From positions 1-64,000 of the forward strand of contig NZ_CAKZHY010000165.1 of NCBI RefSeq assembly GCF_936928535.1: DNA of 64,000 nt, written 5' to 3'. The DNA comes from an uncultured Bradyrhizobium sp. (GTDB lineage Bacteria > Pseudomonadota > Alphaproteobacteria > Rhizobiales > Xanthobacteraceae). How positions within the stretch are numbered: the stretch's first letter is position 1; each line of letters begins with the position of its first letter. Position numbers and translations under genes: made by a program. Below the pieces are notes generated by a model that was not told the DNA's origin, searched no databases, and worked only from the letters and a program-made list of their open reading frames with translations. This document shows positions 41,930 to 49,979 of this stretch, piece after piece.

Positions 41930-43141
41930 TCATTGCTTCTCCTCCGCGGTCAAACCATTGCCGACGGTCAGCAGTCCCACCAGTGCGGCCAGTGCGAAGC
42001 CGAGCCCGGCAAGGAATGTGCCGACCGGGCCATAGGCATCCCACAGCGCGCCCGCGATCACGCTTGCGGCCAGCATCGCAACACCCGTGAACAGGTTGAA
42101 ATAGCCGAACGCGGTGCCACGCAGGCTTGGCGGTGCAGTATCGGCGACGAGCGCCGAGAGCAAGCCTTGTGTCAATCCCATATGCAGGCCCCACAGCGCG
42201 ACGCCGAGCCCGAGGCCGAGAAGGTTCGGCAGCAGCGCCAGTGCGAGGTCCGCGCCGGCGAGACAGACGAGGCCGAGCGCGAGCAGGGCGGTCCGGTTGA
42301 TCCGGTCCGACAGCACGCCAGCCGGATAGGCCGAGAGCGCGTAAATGATGTTCATCAGCACCAGCACCGCGGGCACCCACATCGCGTTGAGCCCGATGTT
42401 TTGCGCCCGCAGGATCAGGAAGGCCTCGCTGAAACGTGCCAGTGTGAAGACGACGCCGACGGCGACGACCCGCCAGTAGACCGCTCCGAGCTGCCGCATC
42501 GCGGCGGAGTTCAGCGGATTCTTCGCTGGCTCGCGGCTCGCATCCGGCTCCGGCTCCTCCACCGCAAACGCGATCAGGCCGAACGACAGGAAGGCCGGCA
42601 CCACCGCCACCCAGAACACGGCGACGAAATGATCTGATGTCCACCACATCAGGCCGATCGCTGCGAGCGGTCCGACGAAGGCGCCGATCGTGTCGAGCGA
42701 CTGCCGCAGGCCGAAGCTCGCGCCGCGCAGGCCCTTCGGCGAGATATCGGCGATCAGTGCATCGCGCGGTGCGCCGCGAATGCCCTTGCCGACGCGATCG
42801 ATGAAGCGCGCTGCCACCAGCCAGCCCACGCTGGGTGCAAGTGGGAACAACGGCTTTGTCAGCGCGGCGAGGCCATAGCCCAGGGCCGCGAGCAGCTTGC
42901 GGCGGCCGAGCCAGTCGGACAGGGCTCCGGAAAAGATCTTCGTGATCGCGGCGGTGGCCTCCGCGATGCCCTCGATGAAACCGACGGTGAGGGTGGAGGC
43001 GCCGAGTACGGTAACGAGATAGACCGGCAGCAGCGCATGAATCATCTCGGAGGAGATGTCCATCAGCATCGAGACGAAGCCGAGCACCCAGATCCCCCTG
43101 GGCAGCTTGGCGTGGGCAGCATTCGGTGTGGTCGTCGTCAC
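41930..43141 (-). CDS. MFS transporter heading the fluoride operon
   Basis: 403 residues, 12 predicted helices. MLMDISSEMIHALLPVYLV (N-terminal helix), SDWLGRRKLL (between helices 2 and 3), DRVGKGIRGAPRDALIAD and AYPAGVLSDRINRT mark a major-facilitator of the DHA-like type. Starts at GTG 43141 with AAGGAG 11 bases upstream. It is the first gene after the fluoride riboswitch and 16 bases ahead of crcB. Whether it carries fluoride or exports something made toxic by it cannot be read. Confidence 0.88.
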   Translation of the reverse strand: MTTTTPNAAHAKLPRGIWVLGFVSMLMDISSEMIHALLPVYLVTVLGASTLTVGFIEGIAEATAAITKIFSGALSDWLGRRKLLAALGYGLAALTKPLFPLAPSVGWLVAARFIDRVGKGIRGAPRDALIADISPKGLRGASFGLRQSLDTIGAFVGPLAAIGLMWWTSDHFVAVFWVAVVPAFLSFGLIAFAVEEPEPDASREPAKNPLNSAAMRQLGAVYWRVVAVGVVFTLARFSEAFLILRAQNIGLNAMWVPAVLVLMNIIYALSAYPAGVLSDRINRTALLALGLVCLAGADLALALLPNLLGLGLGVALWGLHMGLTQGLLSALVADTAPPSLRGTAFGYFNLFTGVAMLAASVIAGALWDAYGPVGTFLAGLGFALAALVGLLTVGNGLTAEEKQ

Positions 43142-43176
43142 GTCGTCGACGTCTCCTTGGCCTTCGCTTCAGGCAA

Positions 43177-43202
43177 CAAAAAACCCGCCAGCGGCGGGTT
43201 TG
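43177..43202 (-). terminator. Intrinsic terminator in the fluoride operon leader
   Basis: On the minus strand, aacccgcc (43200-43193) and ggcgggtt form an 8-base stem with a 3-base loop, followed by a T-run (aaaaaa at 43178-43183). It lies between the aptamer and the MFS start. An upstream GGCGGG (cccgcc at 43211-43216 on plus) could pair with its 5' arm, giving an antiterminator. Confidence 0.8.
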
Positions 43203-43244
43203 TCCATGCTCCCGCCAAAGGCAGAGGCTGATTGCCTCACCTCG

Positions 43245-43310
43245 AGCAGGAGTCATCAGCCCATTACAGTCACGCGACCGCCGGGCGGTTGTCGGGGGAC
43301 TCCATCCCCA
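43245..43310 (-). promoter_or_regulatory. Fluoride riboswitch aptamer (crcB motif)
   Basis: Read on the minus strand from 43310: GGGGATGGAGTCCCCC, then AACCGCCC, then GGGCTGATGACTCCTGC. These are the conserved blocks of the crcB motif. The GGAGT loop can pair with ACTCC near the 3' end to form the pseudoknot, and GCCC with GGGC to close the second helix. It precedes the MFS-crcB-crcB-DUF190 genes and a terminator, so a transcriptional ON switch with fluoride is expected. Called by eye from the consensus; no covariance model was run. Confidence 0.87.
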
Positions 43311-43509
43311 TCTGTCCGGTCAGCCTAGCATGGAAATGACGGGGAACAAATGGGCGGCGCAAGCACGTGGCCGCGTAAGCGTGGCGACGTGACGGCGCTT
43401 TCGCGCAGGCGCTTGAAAATCCTAACCTGAATGTGAAGCACGGCCGATCTTCGCGCTTTGCGGCAAGGCGTTTGCATGTCACCATCGCGTCATACGACGG
43501 GAGACTGCG

Positions 43510-44397
43510 ATGCGCTTGCTGTTCTCGATCGGGGCTGTGCTGGTGGCCGGCGTGCTTGCCGGAGGGGACGTCGCGGGCATCGCGGCACCAAGTTCTAAAC
43601 TTGAACCGCCGAAATTCGGATCGCCAAAACTCGAACGACAGCAGCGGCAGGCGGCCGACGGTGATGCGCAGTCGGTCGATATCGAGCTGATCCTCGCGGT
43701 CGATGTCTCCTACTCCATGGACATGGACGAGCTTGCGATCCAGCGCGAGGGCTACGCCCAGGCGATCCAGTCCAAGGAGTTCTTGCAGGCGCTCAAGGCC
43801 GGCCCCAACGGCAGGATCGCGGTGACCTATTTCGAATGGGCCGCATCCAACGACCAGAAGATCATCATCCCCTGGCGCCTCATTGACGGACCCGAGACGG
43901 CGGATGCGGTCTCGGCCGAGATCATGAGGACGCCGATCCGGCGCGCCTCGCGCACCTCGATCTCGGGTGCGATCGGATTTGCGATGCCGCTGTTCGACGA
44001 GGATCCATATCACGGCCTTCGCCGCGTCATCGACATCTCGGGCGACGGTCCCAACAACAATGGCGGCCCTGTCACGGTGGCGCGCGATCTCGCGCTCGAG
44101 AAGGGCATCATCATCAACGGCCTGCCGATCATGGTGAAGGAGCCGTCCTATTCGACGATGGATATCGACAATCTCGATTTCTATTACGAGGATTGCGTGA
44201 TCGGCGGGCCCGGCTCCTTCGTGATTGCGATCAAGGATCGCGACAAGTTCAAGGAGGCGATCCACGCCAAGCTCTTGCAGGAGGTCGCGGGCCGTACCCC
44301 CGAGCGTCCGGTGGTGCGCGTTGCGGACAAGGACAAGGAGCCGCGCGTGAGCTGCTTGATCGGCGAGAAGATCTGGTCGGATCGCTGGGGCCGCTGA
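43510..44397 (+). CDS. DUF1194 (von Willebrand A-like) exported protein
   Basis: 295 residues. A signal peptide (MRLLFSIGAVLVAGVLAG) precedes a VWA-like domain: LILAVDVSYSMDMDELAIQ provides DxSxS metal ligands (MIDAS), with RRASRTSISGAIGFAMPLF and RRVIDISGDGPNNNGG as further MIDAS loops. The domain ends near 255; the tail VSCLIGEKIWSDRW has one Cys. Function unknown; proteins of this group are periplasmic and may mediate adhesion or assembly. The preceding region 43311-43509 shows nothing besides the fluoride-operon promoter zone. Confidence 0.83.
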   Translation: MRLLFSIGAVLVAGVLAGGDVAGIAAPSSKLEPPKFGSPKLERQQRQAADGDAQSVDIELILAVDVSYSMDMDELAIQREGYAQAIQSKEFLQALKAGPNGRIAVTYFEWAASNDQKIIIPWRLIDGPETADAVSAEIMRTPIRRASRTSISGAIGFAMPLFDEDPYHGLRRVIDISGDGPNNNGGPVTVARDLALEKGIIINGLPIMVKEPSYSTMDIDNLDFYYEDCVIGGPGSFVIAIKDRDKFKEAIHAKLLQEVAGRTPERPVVRVADKDKEPRVSCLIGEKIWSDRWGR

Positions 44398-44566
44398 AAC
44401 GCATCCGCGATGAGACCATTTGCCCGTCGCGCCCAGCGGTTGAATTAACCCCTCGTTAACCGCCGCATGGCCCTAATTGGATTGTTTCAATCTGTTTCCG
44501 GTGTCCTGACATTGCCGCCCGAAGTGAGGGAAAGCGGGCTGTCAGATCCCGCCTGCGAGCAATCCA

Positions 44567-45202
44567 ATGGCCGTCATCTCCTCGAGCACCAGCCAGATTT
44601 CGCCAGCCAACGAGCGCCTGTATCACCAGAGCGCTCTGGTCGGCGACTGGAAGGGCAATTGGGTGGGCAACAACCAGCCCGTCGAGTTCAAGGTCGTGAA
44701 CATCAGGGGTGCCCGGGCGCAGGTCGAGTACACCCATAACGGACACACCGAGCGCGGCTTTGCCCAGGTCCAGGGCACGCTGATCACCTTTGGCGGCGTC
44801 ACGGTCGGCACCAAGGACGGCAAGAACATGGTGCTGCTGTTCTCGTTCGGGGGCGCCGGCAAGCAGACAGCGAATCTCGAGAAGCAGGCGCCACCGGCGT
44901 CCGACAGCCGCCTCATGGGAAGCTGGGGCGGCTATTCCAGCGACAACGGCAAGAGCGCGAGCTTTAAGGTGCTCTCCGTCAACGGCAACGAAGCGCAGGT
45001 TAGCGTCACCACCGACGGCATCACCCGCCAGGGCACCGGCATCGTCTACAAGAACGTCATCATGTTCGGGCAGTCGCAGATCGCGACGGACGACGGGCAG
45101 AACGGCAAGGTCATCTACCAGGTCGGCACCAAATCCTTCATGGTGCCCGTGACGAAATATCCGCCGGCGGATTCGTCATCCTCGGTGGACCGGACGGCGT
45201 AG
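44567..45202 (+). CDS. Hypothetical protein with an internal duplication
   Basis: 211 residues, no signal peptide. Two copies of a roughly 75-residue beta-rich unit occur: LVGDWKGNWVGNNQPVEFKVVNIRG (start, about 24) and LMGSWGGYSSDNGKSASFKVLSVNG (about 115). Each continues with a xAQVxVTxxGxTRxGxGxV-like strand, a FG-type turn and a DDGKNG/DDGQNG loop. The two units can be aligned by eye throughout, so the protein likely arose by tandem domain duplication. No family name recognised. No ribosome site stronger than GGATC; the ATG at 44567 gives the best frame. Confidence 0.65.
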   Translation: MAVISSSTSQISPANERLYHQSALVGDWKGNWVGNNQPVEFKVVNIRGARAQVEYTHNGHTERGFAQVQGTLITFGGVTVGTKDGKNMVLLFSFGGAGKQTANLEKQAPPASDSRLMGSWGGYSSDNGKSASFKVLSVNGNEAQVSVTTDGITRQGTGIVYKNVIMFGQSQIATDDGQNGKVIYQVGTKSFMVPVTKYPPADSSSSVDRTA

Positions 45203-45377
45203 CCGCCGACGGCTGCTTCGATCATGGCAAGCGCGCCTTCGGCGCGGTCGATGCCGACGGCAATCAGGTCACGTTCGGGACGGGCGTTACTGGAACCGCT
45301 TGATGCCCGCCCCGGCTCCGCTGGTGTTTCCGGCGTGCGTTGCGTATAATTTACGCACCTTTCTGACGGTTAGCCGA

Positions 45378-45968
45378 ATGCCCGGATTTGCTCGTTTCTA
45401 CGCTCTTGCAACTCTCTTCGCGGTGCTCTGCCTCGGTGGCGCGCCTGTCCATGCCCAGGTCGCGCCTCTGCAATATTGGCTTCCGGGCGGGGCTTTCGGC
45501 TATGGCGGCGGTGCCGACAGCTACCGCAACTTTCCGAACTTCAACAGCAGCGATGCCAACGGCGGCTATGATTTCCGCCCCGGCTTCTTCGTCGGAGGCC
45601 AGCGCGGCAATCTCGGTCTCAGCGGTTTCAGCCAGGCGGGACCGGCGAGCAATTTCAGCGCGCTCTCCTATGACAGCACGCAGTTCGGCTACAACATGAA
45701 GACCGCGGGCGGTTCGCCCGTGACGTTCTTTGCCGGTTTCGACACGCTGAAATACGGCAACGGCATCGGCAGCTCGGTTGCGCCGCTGACCTCCGCCGCC
45801 GGGCCCGGCTATGGCGCATTTGGGGGCGTCGAGTTCAGGCCGACGTCCAACCTCAGCCTGTCGTTCGGCGCCGGCTTCACCCAGCGGGATTCGGGCCGCA
45901 TGGACAGCGATATCAGGTCCGACATGCTGCCCGGCGAGTCGCCGGCGCTCGGCCAGCTACGGCGCTAG
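45378..45968 (+). CDS. Secreted glycine/serine-rich protein, outer-membrane-like
   Basis: 196 residues from ATG 45378 (MPGFARFYALATLFAVLCLGGAPVHAQ), which gives a good signal peptide; starts at 45300-45303 would bury it. The mature part (LQYWLPGGAFGYGGGADSYRNF, FFVGGQRGNLGLSGFSQAGP, SNLSLSFGAGFTQRDSGRMDS) alternates polar and hydrophobic residues with many Gly, Asn and aromatic residues, as in small beta-barrel or porin-like outer-membrane proteins. I do not assign a family. The 3' end overlaps by four bases the stop of the convergent nitroreductase-like gene. Confidence 0.65.
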   Translation: MPGFARFYALATLFAVLCLGGAPVHAQVAPLQYWLPGGAFGYGGGADSYRNFPNFNSSDANGGYDFRPGFFVGGQRGNLGLSGFSQAGPASNFSALSYDSTQFGYNMKTAGGSPVTFFAGFDTLKYGNGIGSSVAPLTSAAGPGYGAFGGVEFRPTSNLSLSFGAGFTQRDSGRMDSDIRSDMLPGESPALGQLRR

Positions 45969-47044
45969 TGCTGTATCACCAACTCCGGGGGACGCCGGAG
46001 CGACCTCGGCAAATCCGGCCCGGTTCCGAGGCGCATCACGATGTCGGGGCGCCGTTCGCCCAGCCCGAGTGATGCCGCGAATTGCCCTCGCAGCGCCGTC
46101 ACCTCGACCGGTTGGTTGACGAAGGAATATTTGAGGCCGAGCGCGGTTGCCTGCAAACCGAAACGCTGGCAGGCGCGGCCGACCGCGATCCAGTCCGCCT
46201 TGTCGCTGCGATCGGCTGCGAGCACGACAACGCCCGCAGAGCTGTCGAGCTCATCGCGGTACTTCTTGTTTTCCCCGTCCTCGGTGAAGAAAAGCCTCAG
46301 CAGCGGCCGGGCAATCCATGCGGGCAGCGATGGATTTCCCGAGACACGCGAGAACAGACCGTCCATCGTTGCAAGCGCATCGGTCTCATTGAACCGCATC
46401 CAGCTCACGAGCTCGCGCATGAAGGCCGGATCACGCATCTGTACCGAATTGCCTTCGAGCACATAGTCGGTCACCTTCTTGATTGCGTTGCGGTCGGTCA
46501 TCAGGATCGCGGCGACGCCGGGTTCGCGGCAGGCGTTCTCGAGCTGATGCAGGATTTCGGGCGCGGCCGGCCTGCCGTCGAACACCGCGCGTGTGCATTG
46601 CCTGACCGGAATTGCGTCAGCCAGCGCCGATGCTGCCGGCGGAGCTTGCTCGAGCGCGACCACGATCCGCTCGCCATCGAATAAGGAGCTGGCGCGCCAG
46701 CCCAGCGCTGAAGCGGCGAGGCTGAGATTTTCGGCGGCGCATCCGAGACTGACGTAGAGGTGATGATCGTCGGGGTCGACGGCCGGACAGCGGCGCTTGA
46801 AGTCGGGCGCAATCGCGATCTCGTTGCCGTCAGCGGAAAACATCCAGGGCTGCGTGTTGTGGCTGTTGGCCGCAAGCGTCGCAAAACGCACGAGCTCGCG
46901 GTCCCGCGGCGCCGGTCTCAGCGGGGCGCGTGACGTCTCGACGGCCTCGTCGTAAGTCATGCCGGCCGCACCGGCAGGAAGGCCGCAGGCGGTCGCCGCA
47001 GAAAGCCCGAGCGCGGCCGCGATGAACTGTCGTCGATCAACCAC
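45965..47044 (-). CDS. Tat-exported nitroreductase-like protein (Acg-type)
   Basis: 359 residues from GTG 47044, giving VDRRQFIAAALGLSAATACGLP, a twin-arginine signal. A TTG at 47080 would give 371 residues. The body has LVRFATLAANSHNTQPWMFS and LYVSLGCAAENLSLAASALGW (FMN-site features of the nitroreductase fold), and AVGRACQRFGLQATALGLKYSFVNQP near the C terminus. Two-lobed nitroreductase-fold proteins of this type (Acg family) may sequester FMN. The physiological role is unknown. Confidence 0.75.
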   Translation of the reverse strand: MVDRRQFIAAALGLSAATACGLPAGAAGMTYDEAVETSRAPLRPAPRDRELVRFATLAANSHNTQPWMFSADGNEIAIAPDFKRRCPAVDPDDHHLYVSLGCAAENLSLAASALGWRASSLFDGERIVVALEQAPPAASALADAIPVRQCTRAVFDGRPAAPEILHQLENACREPGVAAILMTDRNAIKKVTDYVLEGNSVQMRDPAFMRELVSWMRFNETDALATMDGLFSRVSGNPSLPAWIARPLLRLFFTEDGENKKYRDELDSSAGVVVLAADRSDKADWIAVGRACQRFGLQATALGLKYSFVNQPVEVTALRGQFAASLGLGERRPDIVMRLGTGPDLPRSLRRPPELVIQH

Positions 47045-47168
47045 AAATATCTGCTCGGCAGTCCGAAAGCCCAAGACCAAGCCAAGGACGCTTCTAGCGC
47101 CGGCAAGGAACAGGGCGATTGAGCAGAATCAACAATGGAACGTGCTGGCTCGATCCCGAAGTCGCGCC

Positions 47169-48416
47169 CTACCGGGTAAAGCGCGCGACGATCTCGACAT
47201 GGGGTGTGTGGCGGAATTGATCGACCGGAACGACACCCTCGATCCTGTAACCGCCATCGATCAGCAGTCGTGCGTCGCGCGCGAAGGTGGCGACGTTGCA
47301 GGAGACTGCGATCACCACGGGCACCTTGCTCGCGGCGAGCTTCACCGCCTGGGCCTGTGCGCCCTGGCGCGGCGGATCGAACACCACGGCATCGAAATCG
47401 CGCAGCTCCGGTGGCACCAGCGGACGGCGGAACAGGTCACGCGGCTCGGCCTTGATCGGCTTCAGGCCCGGCGTGCGTGCGGCTTTGGCGAGCGCGGCGA
47501 CGGCGCCGGCATCGCTGTCATAGGCGGTGAGGCGGGCCTTTTCGGCAAGCCTGAGCGCAAACGGGCCGACACCGCAGAAGAGGTCGAGGACCTCCTTCGC
47601 CTTGCCGACGCGCTCGGCGACGAGTGAAGCAAGCGTCTCTTCACCGGCCACCGTGGCCTGCAGGAACGAGCCCGGCGGCAGCGTCACCTCCGCGCGGCCC
47701 ATCTTCACCATCGGCGGCATGCGTTGCAGCACCAGCTCGCCATGCCGCGTCAGCCGCGCCAGACGATGTTCCTCGGCGATGCGTGACAGTGCCGTGACCA
47801 GGGGTGTCGGCAGCGGGCCGGAGCCGCGCACGTCGATGTCGAGGCCGTTGGCGGTGGCCGTGACCTGGATATCGAGCGGCTTGGTCACCGGCATTTTCGA
47901 CGTCAGCGGCTCGGCGAGCGCCCAGGCGGCATCGAGCGCGCCTTCCAGCGCGGGATCGAGGATCGGGCAACGGTCGATCGGGATGACGTCATGCGAGCTT
48001 GTCGCGGAGAAGCCGACCTTGAGCACGTCGTGCGTGCCGAAGCGGGCGTGCAGCGTGACGCGCCTGCGCCCGGCGCCATGCGCGTCGACCAGCGGTGCCA
48101 CCTCGCACTCGATGCCGGCCTGCGCCAGCGTCTCGACTACGATGTTGCGTTTCCAGGCCTGATAGGGCTCCGCCGCCCAATGCTGGATCGCACAGCCGCC
48201 GCAGACGCCGAAATGCGGGCAGAACGGTTCGATGCGCTCCGGACTCGCGACATCCACGGCCAGCAGCTTGCGACGATCCGGATGATGGCCGGCGACGTGA
48301 TCGACCTCGACGCTCTCGCCGCCAAGCGTGTAGGGCACATAGACCGCATCGCCCGTCCCAAGCGAGACGCCGTCGCCGCGATGGCCGACATGATCGATCG
48401 TGAGCCGTTCAACCAC
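47169..48416 (-). CDS. Class I RNA methyltransferase, RlmD/RumA-like (m5U), Fe-S type
   Basis: 415 residues from GTG 48416. A TRAM-like N-terminal segment (TIDHVGHRGDGVSLGTGDAVYVPYTLGG) is followed by the [4Fe-4S] cluster motif CPHFGVCGGC with another Cys in DRCPILDP. Motif I (LDLFCGVGPFAL), DPPRQG and the nucleophile region VSCNVATFARD are present. It would make 5-methyluridine in 23S rRNA. Its start overlaps the tlyA stop by 8 bases (GTGGTTGA), implying translational coupling. Confidence 0.9.
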   Translation of the reverse strand: MVERLTIDHVGHRGDGVSLGTGDAVYVPYTLGGESVEVDHVAGHHPDRRKLLAVDVASPERIEPFCPHFGVCGGCAIQHWAAEPYQAWKRNIVVETLAQAGIECEVAPLVDAHGAGRRRVTLHARFGTHDVLKVGFSATSSHDVIPIDRCPILDPALEGALDAAWALAEPLTSKMPVTKPLDIQVTATANGLDIDVRGSGPLPTPLVTALSRIAEEHRLARLTRHGELVLQRMPPMVKMGRAEVTLPPGSFLQATVAGEETLASLVAERVGKAKEVLDLFCGVGPFALRLAEKARLTAYDSDAGAVAALAKAARTPGLKPIKAEPRDLFRRPLVPPELRDFDAVVFDPPRQGAQAQAVKLAASKVPVVIAVSCNVATFARDARLLIDGGYRIEGVVPVDQFRHTPHVEIVARFTR

Positions 48417-49143
48417 GGCGCGCGCCCAGGAAGAATTCGATATTGCCGTCACCGCCCGCGATCGGGGAGGGAAACACCTCGATATCCGTGCAGCCAAGCG
48501 AGGCTGCAAATGCCGAGATGTCGTCGTAGACCTCCCGATGCACCGCGGCGTCGCGGATGATGCCCTTCTTGTTGTGCTTCCTGTCAGCTTCGAATTGCGG
48601 CTTGATCAGCGCAAGCAGGCTCATCGGTGCGGCCGCGAGCGACAGCGCGACCGGCAGCACGGTCTTCAGCGAGATGAAACTGACGTCGATCACGACGACG
48701 TCGGGCCGCGCCGGCAGGCGCTTGCCTTCATAGGCGCGAATGTCGGTCTCCTCCATCGACACGATCTTGGGATGACCGCGCAGCGAGGTGTGCAACTGGC
48801 TGGTGCCGACATCGACGGCGAAGACCAGGCTCGCGCCGTTTGCCAGCAGCACCTCGGTGAAGCCACCGGTAGAGGCGCCGACATCGAGGCAAACGTGATC
48901 TTCGATGTCGATCGGATAACGCTCCAGCGCGCCGGCAAGCTTGACGCCGCCACGCGAAACGTAGGGATGGGCCGGCTCGGCCTGGATCACCGCGTCCTCG
49001 GCTATCGTCTCCGATGGCTTTGAAACCTGCTTGTCATCGGCCGTGACGAGCCCGGCCTCGATCGCCGCGCGCGCCCGCGCCCGGCTCTCGAACAGGCCGC
49101 GTTCGACCAGCAGAACATCCGCGCGCTTGCGGGCAGGGGACAT
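48409..49143 (-). CDS. tlyA: TlyA-family rRNA 2'-O-methyltransferase
   Basis: 244 residues. The N-terminal S4 RNA-binding domain (RADVLLVERGLFESRARARAAIEAGLV) is followed by an FtsJ-like Rossmann fold: YVSRGGVKLAGAL (catalytic Lys), DVGASTGGFTEVLLANGA (SAM site), DVSFISLKTVLP (Asp) and IKPQFEADR (Lys, Glu). It methylates ribose in 16S/23S rRNA. It is followed by the overlapping m5U methyltransferase gene, so two rRNA modification enzymes are coupled. Confidence 0.93.
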   Translation of the reverse strand: MSPARKRADVLLVERGLFESRARARAAIEAGLVTADDKQVSKPSETIAEDAVIQAEPAHPYVSRGGVKLAGALERYPIDIEDHVCLDVGASTGGFTEVLLANGASLVFAVDVGTSQLHTSLRGHPKIVSMEETDIRAYEGKRLPARPDVVVIDVSFISLKTVLPVALSLAAAPMSLLALIKPQFEADRKHNKKGIIRDAAVHREVYDDISAFAASLGCTDIEVFPSPIAGGDGNIEFFLGARRG

Positions 49144-49241
49144 GATCTCTCCGAAAGACGATCTTCTTAAGTGAGCATGATCTTATCGGAAAACCGCTGC
49201 ACACTTTGCGCTAACGCGGCCCTGCGGGTCCGGACCATGCT

Positions 49242-49796
49242 CTATGTAGCGATCAATCGCGCGGCCGCCATCCGGACGCAAGTCTCGAACGCGGCGAGAT
49301 CGTGCCAGACGTCGATCGGCTGTGCGGCCGGCGTCACCAGCGGGCAGCCATGCAGCTCCAGCGCGTGGATCATCATGAGGTTGTCGACGAGACCGAAATC
49401 CTCGACCGTCAGGCCCTGCGCATCGACCAGCCGGCCATCTTCGGAGGTGACGGTCATGAAGCGGCTGACGCGGTCGGCATAGATGGCGGGATCGTTGGAG
49501 TAAGCGAGGCAGAGTTTGCGGCGGCCAGCCATGTAGCCGAGCTCGTAGACGGTACCGGGGTCGGCGCCGGCGCCGCGGAACGGAGTGAGATTGGCGATGA
49601 TGGCGTCGGCCCCGTCCATCATGGCCTCATTGCCGCAAAAAATCTGCCGCGAGGCGTCGGAGGCGGTGAGGTCGACCGTGTTGTCGAGGGGATAGAGGCC
49701 GGTGAGCCCGTGCGCCGCGCAGATCGCGGCCTTGCAGCGGCCGATCTCGACGGCATCCGGCAGGAACACGTCGGGACCTGCCAGATAGATTCTCAT
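49242..49796 (-). CDS. Nucleoside 2-deoxyribosyltransferase
   Basis: 184 residues. The start MRIYLAGPDVFLPDA matches the family's GP-F-P substrate loop. Further marks are DGADAIIANLTPFRGAGADPGTVYELGYMAG (the catalytic glutamate lies in the VYELGY helix) and TVEDFGLVDNLMMIHAL. It exchanges bases on 2'-deoxyribonucleosides, or hydrolyses them. The gene is between the family-B repeat behind dxs and tlyA. Confidence 0.9.
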   Translation of the reverse strand: MRIYLAGPDVFLPDAVEIGRCKAAICAAHGLTGLYPLDNTVDLTASDASRQIFCGNEAMMDGADAIIANLTPFRGAGADPGTVYELGYMAGRRKLCLAYSNDPAIYADRVSRFMTVTSEDGRLVDAQGLTVEDFGLVDNLMMIHALELHGCPLVTPAAQPIDVWHDLAAFETCVRMAAARLIAT

Positions 49797-49850
49797 GGGT
49801 GATTGCTTCAGAGAAATTGGGTGAGCTACCAGCCGCGGCGAAAGCTGCGC

Positions 49851-49970
49851 TCCCTCTCCCGCTTGCGGGGGAGGGTCGGGGAGGGGGTGTCTCCGCAGGC
49901 GAGAACCCCCAAGAGGAGAAAACCCTCACCCGACGCTTCGCGTCGACCTCTCCCGCAAGCGGGAGAGGTG
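49851..49970. repeat. Palindromic intergenic repeat, family B (second copy)
   Basis: The arms ctctcccgcttgcgggggag (49854-49873) and ctctcccgcaagcgggagag (49949-49968) are linked through aaccctcacccgacgcttcg. Same architecture as 7631-7756. It lies between dxs and the deoxyribosyltransferase gene. Confidence 0.78.
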
Positions 49971-49979
49971 AACTCACTA

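Noticed and set aside
41907..43256. 449-residue minus-strand frame overlapping the MFS gene
   Set aside because: Arg-rich out-of-frame shadow of the MFS gene that also covers the riboswitch; the MFS frame has twelve clear helices.
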